Positions 22,647 through 31,132 of a stretch of 32,330 nt of DNA are shown here, piece after piece. The translations under genes were made by a program, and so were the position numbers. The notes under the pieces were generated by a model. It saw only the letters and a list, made by a program, of their open reading frames with translations. It was not told the DNA's origin and searched no databases. How positions within the stretch are numbered: the stretch's first letter is position 1; the number at the start of each line of letters is the position of its first letter. The DNA comes from AC-69 sp044869895 (GTDB lineage: Bacteria; Actinomycetota; UBA4738; HRBIN12), in contig JBIOXZ010000053.1 in assembly GCA_044869895.1 (NCBI GenBank), positions 1 to 32,330 on the forward strand, written 5' to 3'.

Positions 22647-23753
22647 TTACCGCCCTCGTGGGCTCCGATCGACGAATGGGGGCTTCACGACGCGCGCCGG
22701 GCCGATCCTTCCTCGCACGTCGATCTGGACCTCGGTGCCCGGCTCGAACCGCTCAGCCGGCGAGAGGTACGCGAGTGCGATCCCCTGGTTGATGGTGGGT
22801 GAGAACGTCCCGCTCGTGACCTCCCCGACCCGGGCCTCGTCGTCGAGGACCGCGCAATGGGCCCGTGGGATGTGTCGTCGGCCTTCCGTCACCAATCCCC
22901 GCAGCCTGGTGTGGCCGCCCTCGCGCCGCTGCCGCTCCAGCGCATCACGACCCCGAAACGACCCCTTGTCGAACGACACTGCCCACGACAACCCGGCCTC
23001 GAGCGGCGTTCGCTCTGGGAGCAGGTCCTGCCCGTACAGCGGATAGCCCATCTCCAGGCGGAGAACGTCTCGGGCCCCCAGCCCGCAGGGCTCGATCTGG
23101 AACGGCTCCCCCGCCTCGATCAGCTCGGTCCACAGACCCTGCGCCGAGACGCCATCTGTGAAGAGCTCGAACCCCACCTCTCCTGTGTATCCGGAGCGAG
23201 TGAGGACGAGCCGCCGTTCCCGGTACTCCGACTCGGTGCAGCCCATGAACGGGAGGTCGGCGGCCTCGGGGAACAGCGCGCCCACCACCTCGGGAGACCG
23301 CGGCCCCTGAACCCCAAGGAAGCACCATCCCGCGTGTTCCACCACGTCGGCCCCCGAGGCTCGCTCCCGGAGGATGGCCACCACCTTGGCGGTGTTCGAC
23401 GCATTCGGAACGAGGAAGAAGCGGTCCGGCGCGAGCCGGTAGGCGATCAGGTCCTCCTCGACGCCTCCCCGGTCGTTCAGGACAAGGTCGTACAGGGCAC
23501 GGCCGATCGGGAGGCTCGAGTGGTCGTTGGTCAGGGTCTGTTGGAGGAGCCCCAAGGCACTGGCACCCGCCACGTCCACTTTGCCCAGGTGGCTCAGGTC
23601 GAACAGGCCAACCCGCTCGCGGACGGCCCGATGCTCGGAGACGGTCCCCTCGTACTCGATGGGCATCGCCCATCCGGCGAACGCGCCGATTTTCGCGCCG
23701 AGGTCGCGATGGACCTCCTCCAGTGGTGTTCGGAGCAGGTCCCCCGAGTGCAT
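22647..23753 (-). CDS. gcvT: GcvT-like aminomethyltransferase (glycine cleavage T protein)
   Basis: The 368-residue protein has the normal length and folate-binding fold of GcvT, which takes the aminomethyl group from lipoylated H protein and gives methylene-tetrahydrofolate plus ammonia. Family pieces are GAFAGWAMPIEYEGTVSEH, VGLFDLSHLGKVDVAG, the NDRGGVEEDLIAYRL segment with the catalytic acidic region, TRSGYTGEVGFELF, and LRLEMGYPLYGQDL. The start is ATG 23753. No gcvH or gcvP is in the window, so a related folate enzyme cannot be fully excluded. It is divergent from lpd, the E3 component also used by glycine cleavage, with only 33 bases between them. Confidence 0.9.
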   Translation of the reverse strand: MHSGDLLRTPLEEVHRDLGAKIGAFAGWAMPIEYEGTVSEHRAVRERVGLFDLSHLGKVDVAGASALGLLQQTLTNDHSSLPIGRALYDLVLNDRGGVEEDLIAYRLAPDRFFLVPNASNTAKVVAILRERASGADVVEHAGWCFLGVQGPRSPEVVGALFPEAADLPFMGCTESEYRERRLVLTRSGYTGEVGFELFTDGVSAQGLWTELIEAGEPFQIEPCGLGARDVLRLEMGYPLYGQDLLPERTPLEAGLSWAVSFDKGSFRGRDALERQRREGGHTRLRGLVTEGRRHIPRAHCAVLDDEARVGEVTSGTFSPTINQGIALAYLSPAERFEPGTEVQIDVRGRIGPARVVKPPFVDRSPRGR

Positions 23754-23757
23754 GGCT

Positions 23758-23770
23758 CATCCTACGGATG
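23758..23770. promoter_or_regulatory. Small palindrome in the gcvT-lpd gap
   Basis: CATCC and GGATG form a 5-bp inverted repeat around TAC in a gap of only 33 bases between two divergent genes. It is a possible operator serving both, but short enough to be chance. Confidence 0.2.
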
Positions 23771-23786
23771 CGACGGCGGCGGTAAC

Positions 23787-25178
23787 ATGGCCGTTCGGAT
23801 GGCTGATGCCTACGACGTCGTGGTGATCGGCTCGGGGACCGGAGGGTACTCCTGCGCCTTGCGGTCGGCGGAATTGGGCAAGCGCGTGGCCCTGGTCGAA
23901 CGCGACGGCAGGCTCGGCGGGACCTGCTTGCTCCGGGGATGCATCCCCACCAAGGCGCTCCTTCGATCGGCCGAGGTCCTCGATACCGTCAACCGGGCGG
24001 AGGAATGGGGCGTGAAGGCGAGCGGCTCTGCCGATTGGGACGCGGTCAAGGCCTTCGAGGATCGGATGGTCGACAAGCTCGTCTCCGGCCTCACCTCGCT
24101 CATCAAGGCTCGAAAGGTGGATATCGTGCAAGGGACGGCCGTCCTTCGATCCGGTACCTCCGTGTCGGTGGACGGCAACGATCTCTCCGCGGCCGATGTC
24201 GTCATCGCCACCGGCTCGTCGCCCAGACTGCTGCCCGGCGTGTCCATCACCGATCGGATCATCACCAGCGATCAGGCGCTCACCTATCCCTCGATCCCCA
24301 CGTCCGCTGTGGTCATCGGGGCCGGTGCGGTGGGCCTGGAGTTCGCCTCGCTGTACCGCTCGCTCGGGGCGGAGGTAACCGTCCTCGAGGCGCTCCCCCG
24401 GATCGCGCCCCTCGAGGACGAGGACATATCCAAGGAGCTCGGACGGGCGTTCCGCAAGCGCGGCATCCAGGCTTTCGCCGGCGCGCGCGTGAAGTCGATC
24501 GACGAGGTCGGCGATGCGGTCAAGGTCGTCTACGAGCTGGCCGGAGAGAGCAAGACGGTCACCGCCGACGTGTGCCTGGTGGCCGTGGGACGAGGTCCGG
24601 TGACCGACGGCCTCGAGGCGGAGCAGGCCGGCGTCGAGCTCGACCGTGGGTTCGTCAAGGTGGAGGGTCAGCTTCACACGACGGCCCCCCATGTCTGGGC
24701 CGTGGGCGACGTCGCCGCGACGCCGCTCCAGCTCGCCCACGTCGCCTTCACCGAGGGGATCGCCGTTGCCGAACGAATCGCGGGGATCGAGGTGCCCGAG
24801 ATCGACTATGCCGAGATCCCGCGGGTCACCTACTGCACCCCTGAGGTGGCATCGGTCGGGCTGACCGAGGCCCAGGCGGTGGAACGGGGACACGAGGTCA
24901 AGGTGGAAAGACTCAGCTTCCAGGCCATCGGCAAGGCCAACATCGTCGGCGAAGGAGGCATCGTGAAGGCGATCGCCGACAAAGACGGGGGGCCGGTCCT
25001 GGGGATCCACATGGTGGGGCCGCACGTAACCGACCTCATCGCCGAGGCCATGCTCATCACCAACTGGGAGGCGGTGCCCGCCGAGGTGGCAGCCCTGATC
25101 CACCCACACCCCACACTGTCCGAGGCCATCGGCGAGGCCCACCTCGCGCTGGCCGGCAAGCCCTTACACACCGCCTGA
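23787..25178 (+). CDS. lpdA: Dihydrolipoyl dehydrogenase (E3)
   Basis: The 463-residue flavoprotein reoxidises dihydrolipoyl groups on E2 or H protein and passes electrons to NAD+. The FAD motif is VIGSGTGG (13-20), the redox disulfide is C47 and C52 in GGTCLLRGCIPTKA, the NAD motif is GAGAVG (178-183), the second FAD motif is HVWAVGDVA, and the C-terminal active-site HPHPTLSEAIGE (about 439-449) gives the catalytic His/Glu pair. Start is ATG 23787; ATG 23799 is also possible, and neither has a strong Shine-Dalgarno. It is 10 bases ahead of the E1 alpha gene, forming an E3-E1a-E1b-E2-lipB row. Confidence 0.95.
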   Translation: MAVRMADAYDVVVIGSGTGGYSCALRSAELGKRVALVERDGRLGGTCLLRGCIPTKALLRSAEVLDTVNRAEEWGVKASGSADWDAVKAFEDRMVDKLVSGLTSLIKARKVDIVQGTAVLRSGTSVSVDGNDLSAADVVIATGSSPRLLPGVSITDRIITSDQALTYPSIPTSAVVIGAGAVGLEFASLYRSLGAEVTVLEALPRIAPLEDEDISKELGRAFRKRGIQAFAGARVKSIDEVGDAVKVVYELAGESKTVTADVCLVAVGRGPVTDGLEAEQAGVELDRGFVKVEGQLHTTAPHVWAVGDVAATPLQLAHVAFTEGIAVAERIAGIEVPEIDYAEIPRVTYCTPEVASVGLTEAQAVERGHEVKVERLSFQAIGKANIVGEGGIVKAIADKDGGPVLGIHMVGPHVTDLIAEAMLITNWEAVPAEVAALIHPHPTLSEAIGEAHLALAGKPLHTA

Positions 25179-25188
25179 GGGGGCCTCC

Positions 25189-26247
25189 ATGGCGACCGAA
25201 GTATCCGAGAAGCAGGCCGAAGCGGATTGGCGGGTCGGGCTGTCCGACGATCAGCTGAAGGACGTCCTGTTCAAGCTCAAGCTGTGCCGCTACTTCGACG
25301 AGCGGATCGAGGCGCTGTACCGACAGGGCCGGCTGCCGGGGGCGATCTACTCGGGACGCGGCCAGGAGGGGACACATGTCGGGGTGGCGTACACGCTTCG
25401 CCAGGACGACTCCCTGTTCCCCACCCACCGGGACCTCTCGGCCCAGCTCACGAAGGGCCTCGACCTGAACCGCGTGATGGCGCAGTACTGGGGCCGGATC
25501 GACGGGTTCACCAGGGGTCGCGACGGCAACAGCCACGTGGGCGACTGGCTCGGCCACCGGACATGGACCCCGGTCTCCCATCTGCCTCTCGCCTACCCGA
25601 TCGCGTGCGGCGCTGCGCTCGCCTACAAGCGACGCGGGGAACAGCGGGTGGCCATGGCCATCTGCGGCGAGGGAGCCACGTCGAACGGCCGGTGGCACGA
25701 GGCGTTGAACGTCTCGGCCGTCCACCGGCTCCCCGTAGTGTGGGTCGTGAACAACAACCTCTGGGCTTACTCGACGCCGAACCCACTCGAGTTCGCCGTC
25801 CCCACGGTGGCCGAGCGGGCGGTGGCGTACGGGTTCCCAGGACTCCGGGTGGATGGGGCCGACGTGCTCGACGTGTATCGCGTGGCGCTGCAGGCCGTGG
25901 ACCGGGCGCGGGCCGGCGAGGGACCGACCCTGATCGAATCGGTGTCGCTTCGGTGGCGCGGCCACGCCGGCCACGATCCGGCGAAGTACGTTCCCAAGGA
26001 GATGCTCGAGGAATACATGCAACACAAGGATCCCGTGAAACGGTTCGAGGAGCTCCTCCTGGCTCACGAGGTCGTCGACGCAGAGGTGGTCAAGCGGATC
26101 CAGGAGCGTATCGAGCGCCAGTTCGACGAGGGGTACGAGTTCGCGCAGGCGTCGCCGTTCCCCGTGCCTTCCGATGTGACCAGGGGCCTGTGGGTGGAGG
26201 ACGGCTACTGGCAGGGCGAACCTTCCCGCGAGGGAGGAACGGGTTGA
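25189..26247 (+). CDS. 2-oxoacid dehydrogenase E1 alpha subunit (thiamine diphosphate)
   Basis: The 352-residue protein is the alpha subunit of an alpha2beta2-type E1, which decarboxylates a 2-oxoacid and transfers the acyl group to the lipoyl arm of E2. The thiamine diphosphate motif runs from GEGATSNGRWHEAL (160-173) to VVNNN (186-190). SGRGQEGTHVG and THRDLSAQL are also typical, and SLRWRGHAGHDP marks the phosphorylation-loop region. Pyruvate, branched-chain 2-oxoacids or acetoin are all possible substrates; the sequence does not decide. Its stop overlaps the E1 beta start by one base (TGATG). Confidence 0.93.
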   Translation: MATEVSEKQAEADWRVGLSDDQLKDVLFKLKLCRYFDERIEALYRQGRLPGAIYSGRGQEGTHVGVAYTLRQDDSLFPTHRDLSAQLTKGLDLNRVMAQYWGRIDGFTRGRDGNSHVGDWLGHRTWTPVSHLPLAYPIACGAALAYKRRGEQRVAMAICGEGATSNGRWHEALNVSAVHRLPVVWVVNNNLWAYSTPNPLEFAVPTVAERAVAYGFPGLRVDGADVLDVYRVALQAVDRARAGEGPTLIESVSLRWRGHAGHDPAKYVPKEMLEEYMQHKDPVKRFEELLLAHEVVDAEVVKRIQERIERQFDEGYEFAQASPFPVPSDVTRGLWVEDGYWQGEPSREGGTG

Positions 26248-27293
26248 TGGCGACGGCACAGGTGGAATCGGGGGCCGCCGGGCACGGCGCCGAGCCCCGC
26301 GGAAAGCGAACCGAGGCCGGAGAGGCCACGTACCTCATCGCCATCGCCGAAGCGCTGTGGGAGGAGATGGAGCGCGACGAGCGTGTGTACCTCCTCGGCG
26401 AGGACATCGGCGCCTATGGCGGGGCGTTCAAGGTGACCGAGGGGTTCATCGACCGGTTCGGCCCCGAGCGCGTGATGGACACCCCGATCGCCGAGGAGAC
26501 CATCGTCGGTATGGCCATCGGTTCGGCCATGGAGCGCTTTCGCCCCGTCGCCGAGTTCCAGTACGCCGACTTCATGACCTCCGGCTTCGATGAGATCGTG
26601 ACCGCGGCCGCCCGGTACCACTATCGCTCCGGCGTCCCCCTGCCGATCGTGCTTCGCGGACCATCAGGCGGCGGCGTGCGGGCGAGCTCCTTCCACTCCA
26701 CCAACCCCGAGCCGTGGTTCGCTCACGCTCCGGGGATGAAAGTGCTCTGCCCGGCCTTCCCCTCCGACGCCAAGGGGTTGCTGAAATCGGCCGTGCGCGA
26801 CGACAACCCGTGCGTGTTCTTCGAACACAAGTGGATCTACCGCCGGATCAAGGAGGTCGTCCCGGAGGAGCCGGACTTCCTAGTCCCTATCGGGCAGGCC
26901 AAGGTACAGCGCGAGGGCACGGACGTGTCGATCGTGACGTACGGGATGATGGTGCATCTGGCGCTCGAGGCGGCCGAGAACCTCTTCCAGAAGGGCGTCG
27001 CCGTCGAGGTGGTGGACCTTCGCACGGTGCACCCACTCGACACGGAGACCGTCCTGGCGTCTGTGGAGAAGACAAGCCGGGCGCTGGTCCTGTACGAGAG
27101 CCACCGGTTCCTGGGGGTCGGCGCCGAAGTTGCAGCGATGATCGCAGAGGAGGGCTTCCAGCACCTCGATGCACCGGTGATGCGCCTCGCCCCGCCGAAC
27201 GTGCCGGTCCCGTTCTCACCGCCCCTCGAGGACGCATATCTGCCGCAGGTGGCCGACATCGAGGCCGCGGTGGAGAAGCTGTCCGCGTGGTAA
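26247..27293 (+). CDS. 2-oxoacid dehydrogenase E1 beta subunit
   Basis: The 348-residue beta subunit pairs with the gene just upstream. Family blocks are VYLLGEDIGAYGGAFKVTEGF, DTPIAEETIVGMAIGSA, FQYADFMTSGFDEIV, RGPSGGGVRASSFHSTNPE with the conserved His region, and a transketolase C-terminal domain with DVSIVTYGMMVHLALEAA and VVDLRTVHPLD. A 28-residue N-terminal extension rich in Ala/Gly/Glu precedes the core. Start ATG 26247 has GGGAGGAA 8 bases upstream. It is followed after 19 bases by the E2 gene. Confidence 0.95.
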   Translation: MATAQVESGAAGHGAEPRGKRTEAGEATYLIAIAEALWEEMERDERVYLLGEDIGAYGGAFKVTEGFIDRFGPERVMDTPIAEETIVGMAIGSAMERFRPVAEFQYADFMTSGFDEIVTAAARYHYRSGVPLPIVLRGPSGGGVRASSFHSTNPEPWFAHAPGMKVLCPAFPSDAKGLLKSAVRDDNPCVFFEHKWIYRRIKEVVPEEPDFLVPIGQAKVQREGTDVSIVTYGMMVHLALEAAENLFQKGVAVEVVDLRTVHPLDTETVLASVEKTSRALVLYESHRFLGVGAEVAAMIAEEGFQHLDAPVMRLAPPNVPVPFSPPLEDAYLPQVADIEAAVEKLSAW

Positions 27294-27312
27294 CGATCTC
27301 CCGGGAGGGCTC

Positions 27313-28722
27313 ATGACCACCGTGACCATGCCGCAGCTCGGCGAGACCGTCGTCGAGGGAACCATCACCAAGTGGCTGAAGCAGGAAGGCGACCATGTCG
27401 ACCAGGACGAGCCGCTCTTCGAGATCTCCACGGACAAGGTGGACACCGAGGTCCCGTCCCCCGCCGCCGGGACGCTGACCAAGATCCTGGTGCAGGAGGG
27501 GCAGACCGTGTCGGTGAAGACCCCCATCGCCGAGATCGACGGCGCCGGGACCGCTGGGGGCGAGGCGGCGCCTGAGGAGGAGGCGGAGGAGCCCGCTGCT
27601 TCGCCGGACTCTGCCCAGCAGCCGGCGCAACCCGAATCCGTCGCAGCGACCGGCGAGGCTCCGCCGGTCGCTGCACCCCCTCCAGCTGCTCCCGCCGGCT
27701 CAGTGGTGCCCTCCGCACCTGGACCTGGGCCACAGATAGCCGACCGGGGGCCGAGGAGCCAGATCATCTCGCCGCTCGTGCGCCGCCTCGCCGAGGAGAA
27801 CGGCGTCGACCTCTCAGAGGTGATCGGGACCGGAACCGGCGGCCGGATCACGAAGAACGACGTCATGGCCTTCGCCGTGTCACGCGAGACAGCGGCCCCC
27901 GAAGCGCGGCCCGCTGCCGGACCGACAGCGCCGGTGCCGACTCCCGCTGCGATTCCAGCCGCGCCGGCGCCGGAAACGGTCCCCGAGCCCCAGGTCGCTC
28001 CGGCTCCCACCGCCCCCCGTGGCGGTGAGGAAGTCGTCCCCATGACCGTCGTTCGAAAGACCATCGCCGAACATATGACCCGGAGCCTCCAGGTCTCCGC
28101 TAGGGCGTGGAACATGGTCGAGGTCGACATGGAGAGGATCGCCCGCATCCGTTCCGCGGCCAAGGAGGCGTTCAGGGCGCGAGAGGGCTTCAACCTGACC
28201 TACATGCCATTCCTTGCCCGGGCGGTGGTCGACGCACTCCTGGCGAATCCCCTGGTGAACAGCGAGCTGCGGGGCGAGGAGATCGTGGTCAAGCACTACG
28301 TCAACCTGGGGATCGCCGTCTCCTACGACCAGGGTCTGATCGTCCCCGTGGTGAAAGGGGCCGACGGGATGAACCTCGTCGGCATGGCCCGGGCCGTCAA
28401 CGACCTCGCGACGCGAGCCCGTGCCCATCGGCTGAAGCCCGACGAGGTCCACGAGGGGACGTTCACCATCACGAACCCCGGCCCGTTCGGTTCCATCCTC
28501 TCGGTCCCGATCATCAATCAGCCCCAGACCGGCATCCTCGCGTTCGACGCCGTGGTGAAGCGGCCGGTAGTCATCGACGACGCCATCGCCGTCCGGCACA
28601 TGGTGTACGTCTCGATGTCGTGGGATCACCGGGTGATCGACGGCGCGCTGGCATCCCAGTTCCTGGCCAGGATCAAGGAGAACATGGAGACCTGGGACTG
28701 GACCGAGGACCTGGGACTGTAG
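27313..28722 (+). CDS. 2-oxoacid dehydrogenase E2 (dihydrolipoyl acyltransferase)
   Basis: The 469-residue E2 has one lipoyl domain (1-77) with lipoylated K42 in EISTDKVDTEV, then an Ala/Pro/Glu-rich linker (about 78-148). A peripheral subunit-binding domain at about 152-187 (ISPLVRRLAEENGV, GTGTGGRITKNDV) docks E1/E3. A second Pro/Ala linker leads to the catalytic domain (about 240-469), with H439 and D443 in SMSWDHRVIDG and TITNPGPFGS. It forms the multimeric core of the complex. The acyl group could be acetyl or branched-chain. GGGAGGG precedes the ATG. The lipB gene begins 2 bases after its stop. Confidence 0.95.
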   Translation: MTTVTMPQLGETVVEGTITKWLKQEGDHVDQDEPLFEISTDKVDTEVPSPAAGTLTKILVQEGQTVSVKTPIAEIDGAGTAGGEAAPEEEAEEPAASPDSAQQPAQPESVAATGEAPPVAAPPPAAPAGSVVPSAPGPGPQIADRGPRSQIISPLVRRLAEENGVDLSEVIGTGTGGRITKNDVMAFAVSRETAAPEARPAAGPTAPVPTPAAIPAAPAPETVPEPQVAPAPTAPRGGEEVVPMTVVRKTIAEHMTRSLQVSARAWNMVEVDMERIARIRSAAKEAFRAREGFNLTYMPFLARAVVDALLANPLVNSELRGEEIVVKHYVNLGIAVSYDQGLIVPVVKGADGMNLVGMARAVNDLATRARAHRLKPDEVHEGTFTITNPGPFGSILSVPIINQPQTGILAFDAVVKRPVVIDDAIAVRHMVYVSMSWDHRVIDGALASQFLARIKENMETWDWTEDLGL

Positions 28723-28724
28723 CC

Positions 28725-29438
28725 ATGCCCCGATCTGGATGGCTCGTCCGGCCGCCGGACCCCGTTCCATACGCCGCCGCGAACGAGGCCATGCACGATC
28801 TGGCCCGTCGGCGCCTCGCCGGCGAGATCCCCGACACGCTGATCCTCCTGGAGCATCCGCCCGTGTACACGGCGGGACGACGTTGGAAGCCGGAGCACAT
28901 CGTGTGGAACGAGGATCGGATCCGTGCCGCGGGGGCGGAGCTGCATTTCATCGACCGGGGCGGGAGCCTCACCTTCCACGGCCCCGGCCAGCTCGTGGGC
29001 TATCCGATCGTGGACATCGGCACGAAACCCGACGCCATCGGGTACATCCGGAGCCTCGAGGAGGTCGTGATCCGAGCCGCTGCCGACGTCGGAGTCGAGC
29101 TCCATCGGAACCAGGTGCAGTCGGGGGTGTGGTCGGGTGAGCGGAAAGTGTGCGCGATCGGCGTTCGCCTGATGCGCGCTCGGGTCACTCTCCACGGGTT
29201 CGCCCTGAACTGCACCACGGACGTGTCCTGGTACGACGCCATCGTGCCGTGCGGGTTGGCGAATGAGGGCGTCGCTTCGCTCTCCCAGCTCGGCCGACGC
29301 GAGATCACGGTGGCGGATGTGACGGTGCCCATCCTCCGCCACTTCGAGCGGGTCTTCGGCCTCGAGCTGGAGCCGCGGGCCCATGAGGCCGACTCGTTCG
29401 CGGTACCGCCGTATCAGGCGTCGGCCACGATCGCGTAG
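28725..29438 (+). CDS. lipB: Octanoyl-ACP:protein octanoyltransferase LipB
   Basis: The 237-residue enzyme moves octanoate from acyl carrier protein to the lipoyl-domain Lys; LipA then inserts sulfur. Active-site parts are RGGSLTFHGPGQLVGYPI (78-95), K141 in RKVCAIGVR, and the acyl-carrying C176 in DAIVPCGL. Its location right after E2, the lipoylation substrate, is functionally sensible. No lipA is within the window. The last 25 bases overlap the end of the convergent methyltransferase gene. Start is ATG 28725, 2 bases after the E2 stop, without room for a separate promoter. Confidence 0.95.
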   Translation: MPRSGWLVRPPDPVPYAAANEAMHDLARRRLAGEIPDTLILLEHPPVYTAGRRWKPEHIVWNEDRIRAAGAELHFIDRGGSLTFHGPGQLVGYPIVDIGTKPDAIGYIRSLEEVVIRAAADVGVELHRNQVQSGVWSGERKVCAIGVRLMRARVTLHGFALNCTTDVSWYDAIVPCGLANEGVASLSQLGRREITVADVTVPILRHFERVFGLELEPRAHEADSFAVPPYQASATIA

Positions 29439-30154
29439 CGAGGCACAAGCTCCAGCCATCCCAGGACCGGCGGAGACCCGGCGCGTTGTGCCCACTCCAC
29501 GTCGCGGAGCCGGTGGATGCGGACGGCGCGCCATCCCGCCTCGACCGCGGCCTCGATCATCGGCCTCGGCGAATCCCCCCGGGCGAGCGGCAACGACGAC
29601 AGGATCTCCGGGTCGTAGGGAGCGTGATGGTCGGGGGGCATCCCGTAGATGCGACGGACGACCTCGACGGCCGCCTCCCTGGCCCGTTCGAGCAGCCCCG
29701 GTGTGCCCCACGCCCCTTCGAACAGGACCACGCGGCCCTCGGGCGCGACGTCCCGCCAGGCCCGGAGCCAGGCCACGGGGTCCGGCGCCGTCCATAGCAC
29801 ATGGCGCTCGATCACGGCGTCGAAGGGACCGGCAGGTGGCGCCTCGGCCGGCCCTACCACGAAATCGATCGCCAGGCCCTGGGCTTCCGCCTTCGCTCGG
29901 GCCCGGTCCAGCATTCCCTCCGAGAGATCGACCCCCGTGACCCGATGCCCCAGCTCGGCGGCGAGAAGGCTCAACGCGCCGGTACCCGCCCCAACGTCGA
30001 GGACGCCGGCCGGTGGATCCGGCAGGAGCCGCTGGAGGGTCGCCCGCCATGCTGCCGCCTCCACCGGATCGGTCATGGCGTGCGAGGCCGAGCGGTCGTA
30101 CGTGCCGGCGTCCCGGTCCCACCAGTCGCGGATGCGATCGTGGACCTCGGCCAT
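29414..30154 (-). CDS. SAM-dependent methyltransferase (class I, UbiE-like)
   Basis: The 246-residue protein has a class I methyltransferase core with motif I GVLDVGAGTGALSLLA (about 50-65), the acidic strand VTGVDLSEGML, and PFDAVIERHVLWTAPD as motif II. The N-terminal WWDRDAGTYDRSASH is typical of small-molecule methyltransferases of the UbiE/COQ5 type. The substrate is not predictable. Start ATG 30154 has GGGAGGAG 5 bases ahead. It is 10 bases downstream of the thioredoxin-TPR gene and likely co-transcribed; its 3' end overlaps that of lipB by 25 bases. Confidence 0.88.
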   Translation of the reverse strand: MAEVHDRIRDWWDRDAGTYDRSASHAMTDPVEAAAWRATLQRLLPDPPAGVLDVGAGTGALSLLAAELGHRVTGVDLSEGMLDRARAKAEAQGLAIDFVVGPAEAPPAGPFDAVIERHVLWTAPDPVAWLRAWRDVAPEGRVVLFEGAWGTPGLLERAREAAVEVVRRIYGMPPDHHAPYDPEILSSLPLARGDSPRPMIEAAVEAGWRAVRIHRLRDVEWAQRAGSPPVLGWLELVPRYAIVADA

Positions 30155-30164
30155 GCGCTCCTCC

Positions 30165-30977
30165 CTAGAACAGGGCGTTCGCCAGCCTGCGACGGTAGTC
30201 CGCCACGAGCGGGTCGTCGTCGCCGAGCACGGCGAAGACGTCGAGCATCGCCTGGCGGGCGTCCGGATCGTCGAGGATCACCCCCAGCATCCCCTCGAGT
30301 GCTTCTGGCCACCTGCCCTGCGCCGCCAGCCGCTTCGCCGAGGCAAGCGTGCCGGAGCCGTCCATCTCCTCCCACCGGGCAACGCGAACCCGAGCAAGCA
30401 ACCGATCAGCCTCAGGATCGGGAAGGAGTGGATCGAGCAGCTCCTTCGCCGCCTCGGCTTCTCCTCGCTCCAGAAGGATCCGGCCCATCCCCAGCCGGGC
30501 ACCCCGGTTGTCCGGATCGGACGTGAGGATCTCCCGATACTGTCGCTCCGCATCGGCCACGTCGCCCGATCGCTCCTCGTCATACGCTTCCCGCGCCGCG
30601 ACCTCGGCCTCCGAGGGGAGCAACCGCTCGACGAACTCGTTCACCATGGGCTCGGGGATGGCACCGATGAACCCGTCCACCGGCTTTCCGTCCCGGAACG
30701 CGATCACGGTCGGGATGCTCTGCACCCCGAACTGGCCCGCCGTGTAAGGGTTCGCGTCCACGTCGATCTTGGCCAGCAGGACCTGGCCCCCGCGCTGTTC
30801 GGCCACACGTTCTAGGATGGGGCTCAGGGTTCGGCATGGCCCGCACCACGTCGCCCACAGGTCGACCACGACTGGGCGGCGCTTGGATTCCTCGATCACC
30901 TTGTCCACGAAGTCGGCGTCGGTCACGTCCATGACGACCGGCCCCCGCTCCACGACCTGTTCTTCCATCTGTTCCAT
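30165..30977 (-). CDS. Thioredoxin-TPR protein (CnoX/YbbN-like)
   Basis: The 270-residue protein has a thioredoxin domain (about 15-125) with the active site WCGPC at C45/C48 and the cis-Pro loop SIPTVIAF. The remainder is helical TPR-like repeats (about 130-270; AERQYREILTSDPDNRGARLG). This is the layout of YbbN/CnoX co-chaperones, which hold unfolded proteins. The E. coli protein lacks a full CxxC, but this one keeps both Cys, so redox activity is expected. Start ATG 30977 was chosen for the 7-base gap to GGGAGG; TTG 30992 and ATG 30983 are alternatives. Confidence 0.9.
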   Translation of the reverse strand: MEQMEEQVVERGPVVMDVTDADFVDKVIEESKRRPVVVDLWATWCGPCRTLSPILERVAEQRGGQVLLAKIDVDANPYTAGQFGVQSIPTVIAFRDGKPVDGFIGAIPEPMVNEFVERLLPSEAEVAAREAYDEERSGDVADAERQYREILTSDPDNRGARLGMGRILLERGEAEAAKELLDPLLPDPEADRLLARVRVARWEEMDGSGTLASAKRLAAQGRWPEALEGMLGVILDDPDARQAMLDVFAVLGDDDPLVADYRRRLANALF

Positions 30978-31078
30978 GTCCATGCCTCCCAACTAGGGTA
31001 CCTTCGCTCGCTTCAACGGCAGGTCGTTGACCGCAATGCATTCATCTCGATCCGACATCGACGGGGCGGCGATTGCCA

Positions 31079-31097
31079 CATACCCCGAGGGGGTATG
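31079..31097. promoter_or_regulatory. CsoR/CstR-like palindromic operator
   Basis: CATACCCCGAGGGGGTATG is a perfect 8-bp inverted repeat around GAG. It resembles operators of the CsoR/RcnR/CstR (DUF156) repressor family, which have ATACCC and GGGTAT half-sites in copper- or persulfide-responsive promoters. It lies 35 bases before the GTG of the second E1 alpha gene and just upstream of a TAGACT (31106-31111), a possible -10. It is in the 155-base divergent gap shared with the thioredoxin-TPR gene. No gene for such a repressor is in the window. Confidence 0.55.
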
Positions 31098-31132
31098 GCC
31101 GATGCTAGACTCGGATGTCGAGGAGGGTAACC

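Noticed and set aside
23757..25142. A 461-codon open frame on the minus strand
   Set aside because: It is antisense to lpd, whose motifs are unmistakable. The frame stays open because of high GC at codon position three, and its translation is low-complexity without family motifs.
31013..31030. TCAACG and CGTTGA inverted repeat in the gap between the thioredoxin-TPR and second E1 alpha genes
   Set aside because: The 6-bp arms with a 6-base centre are too short to separate from chance, and no promoter element is aligned with them.
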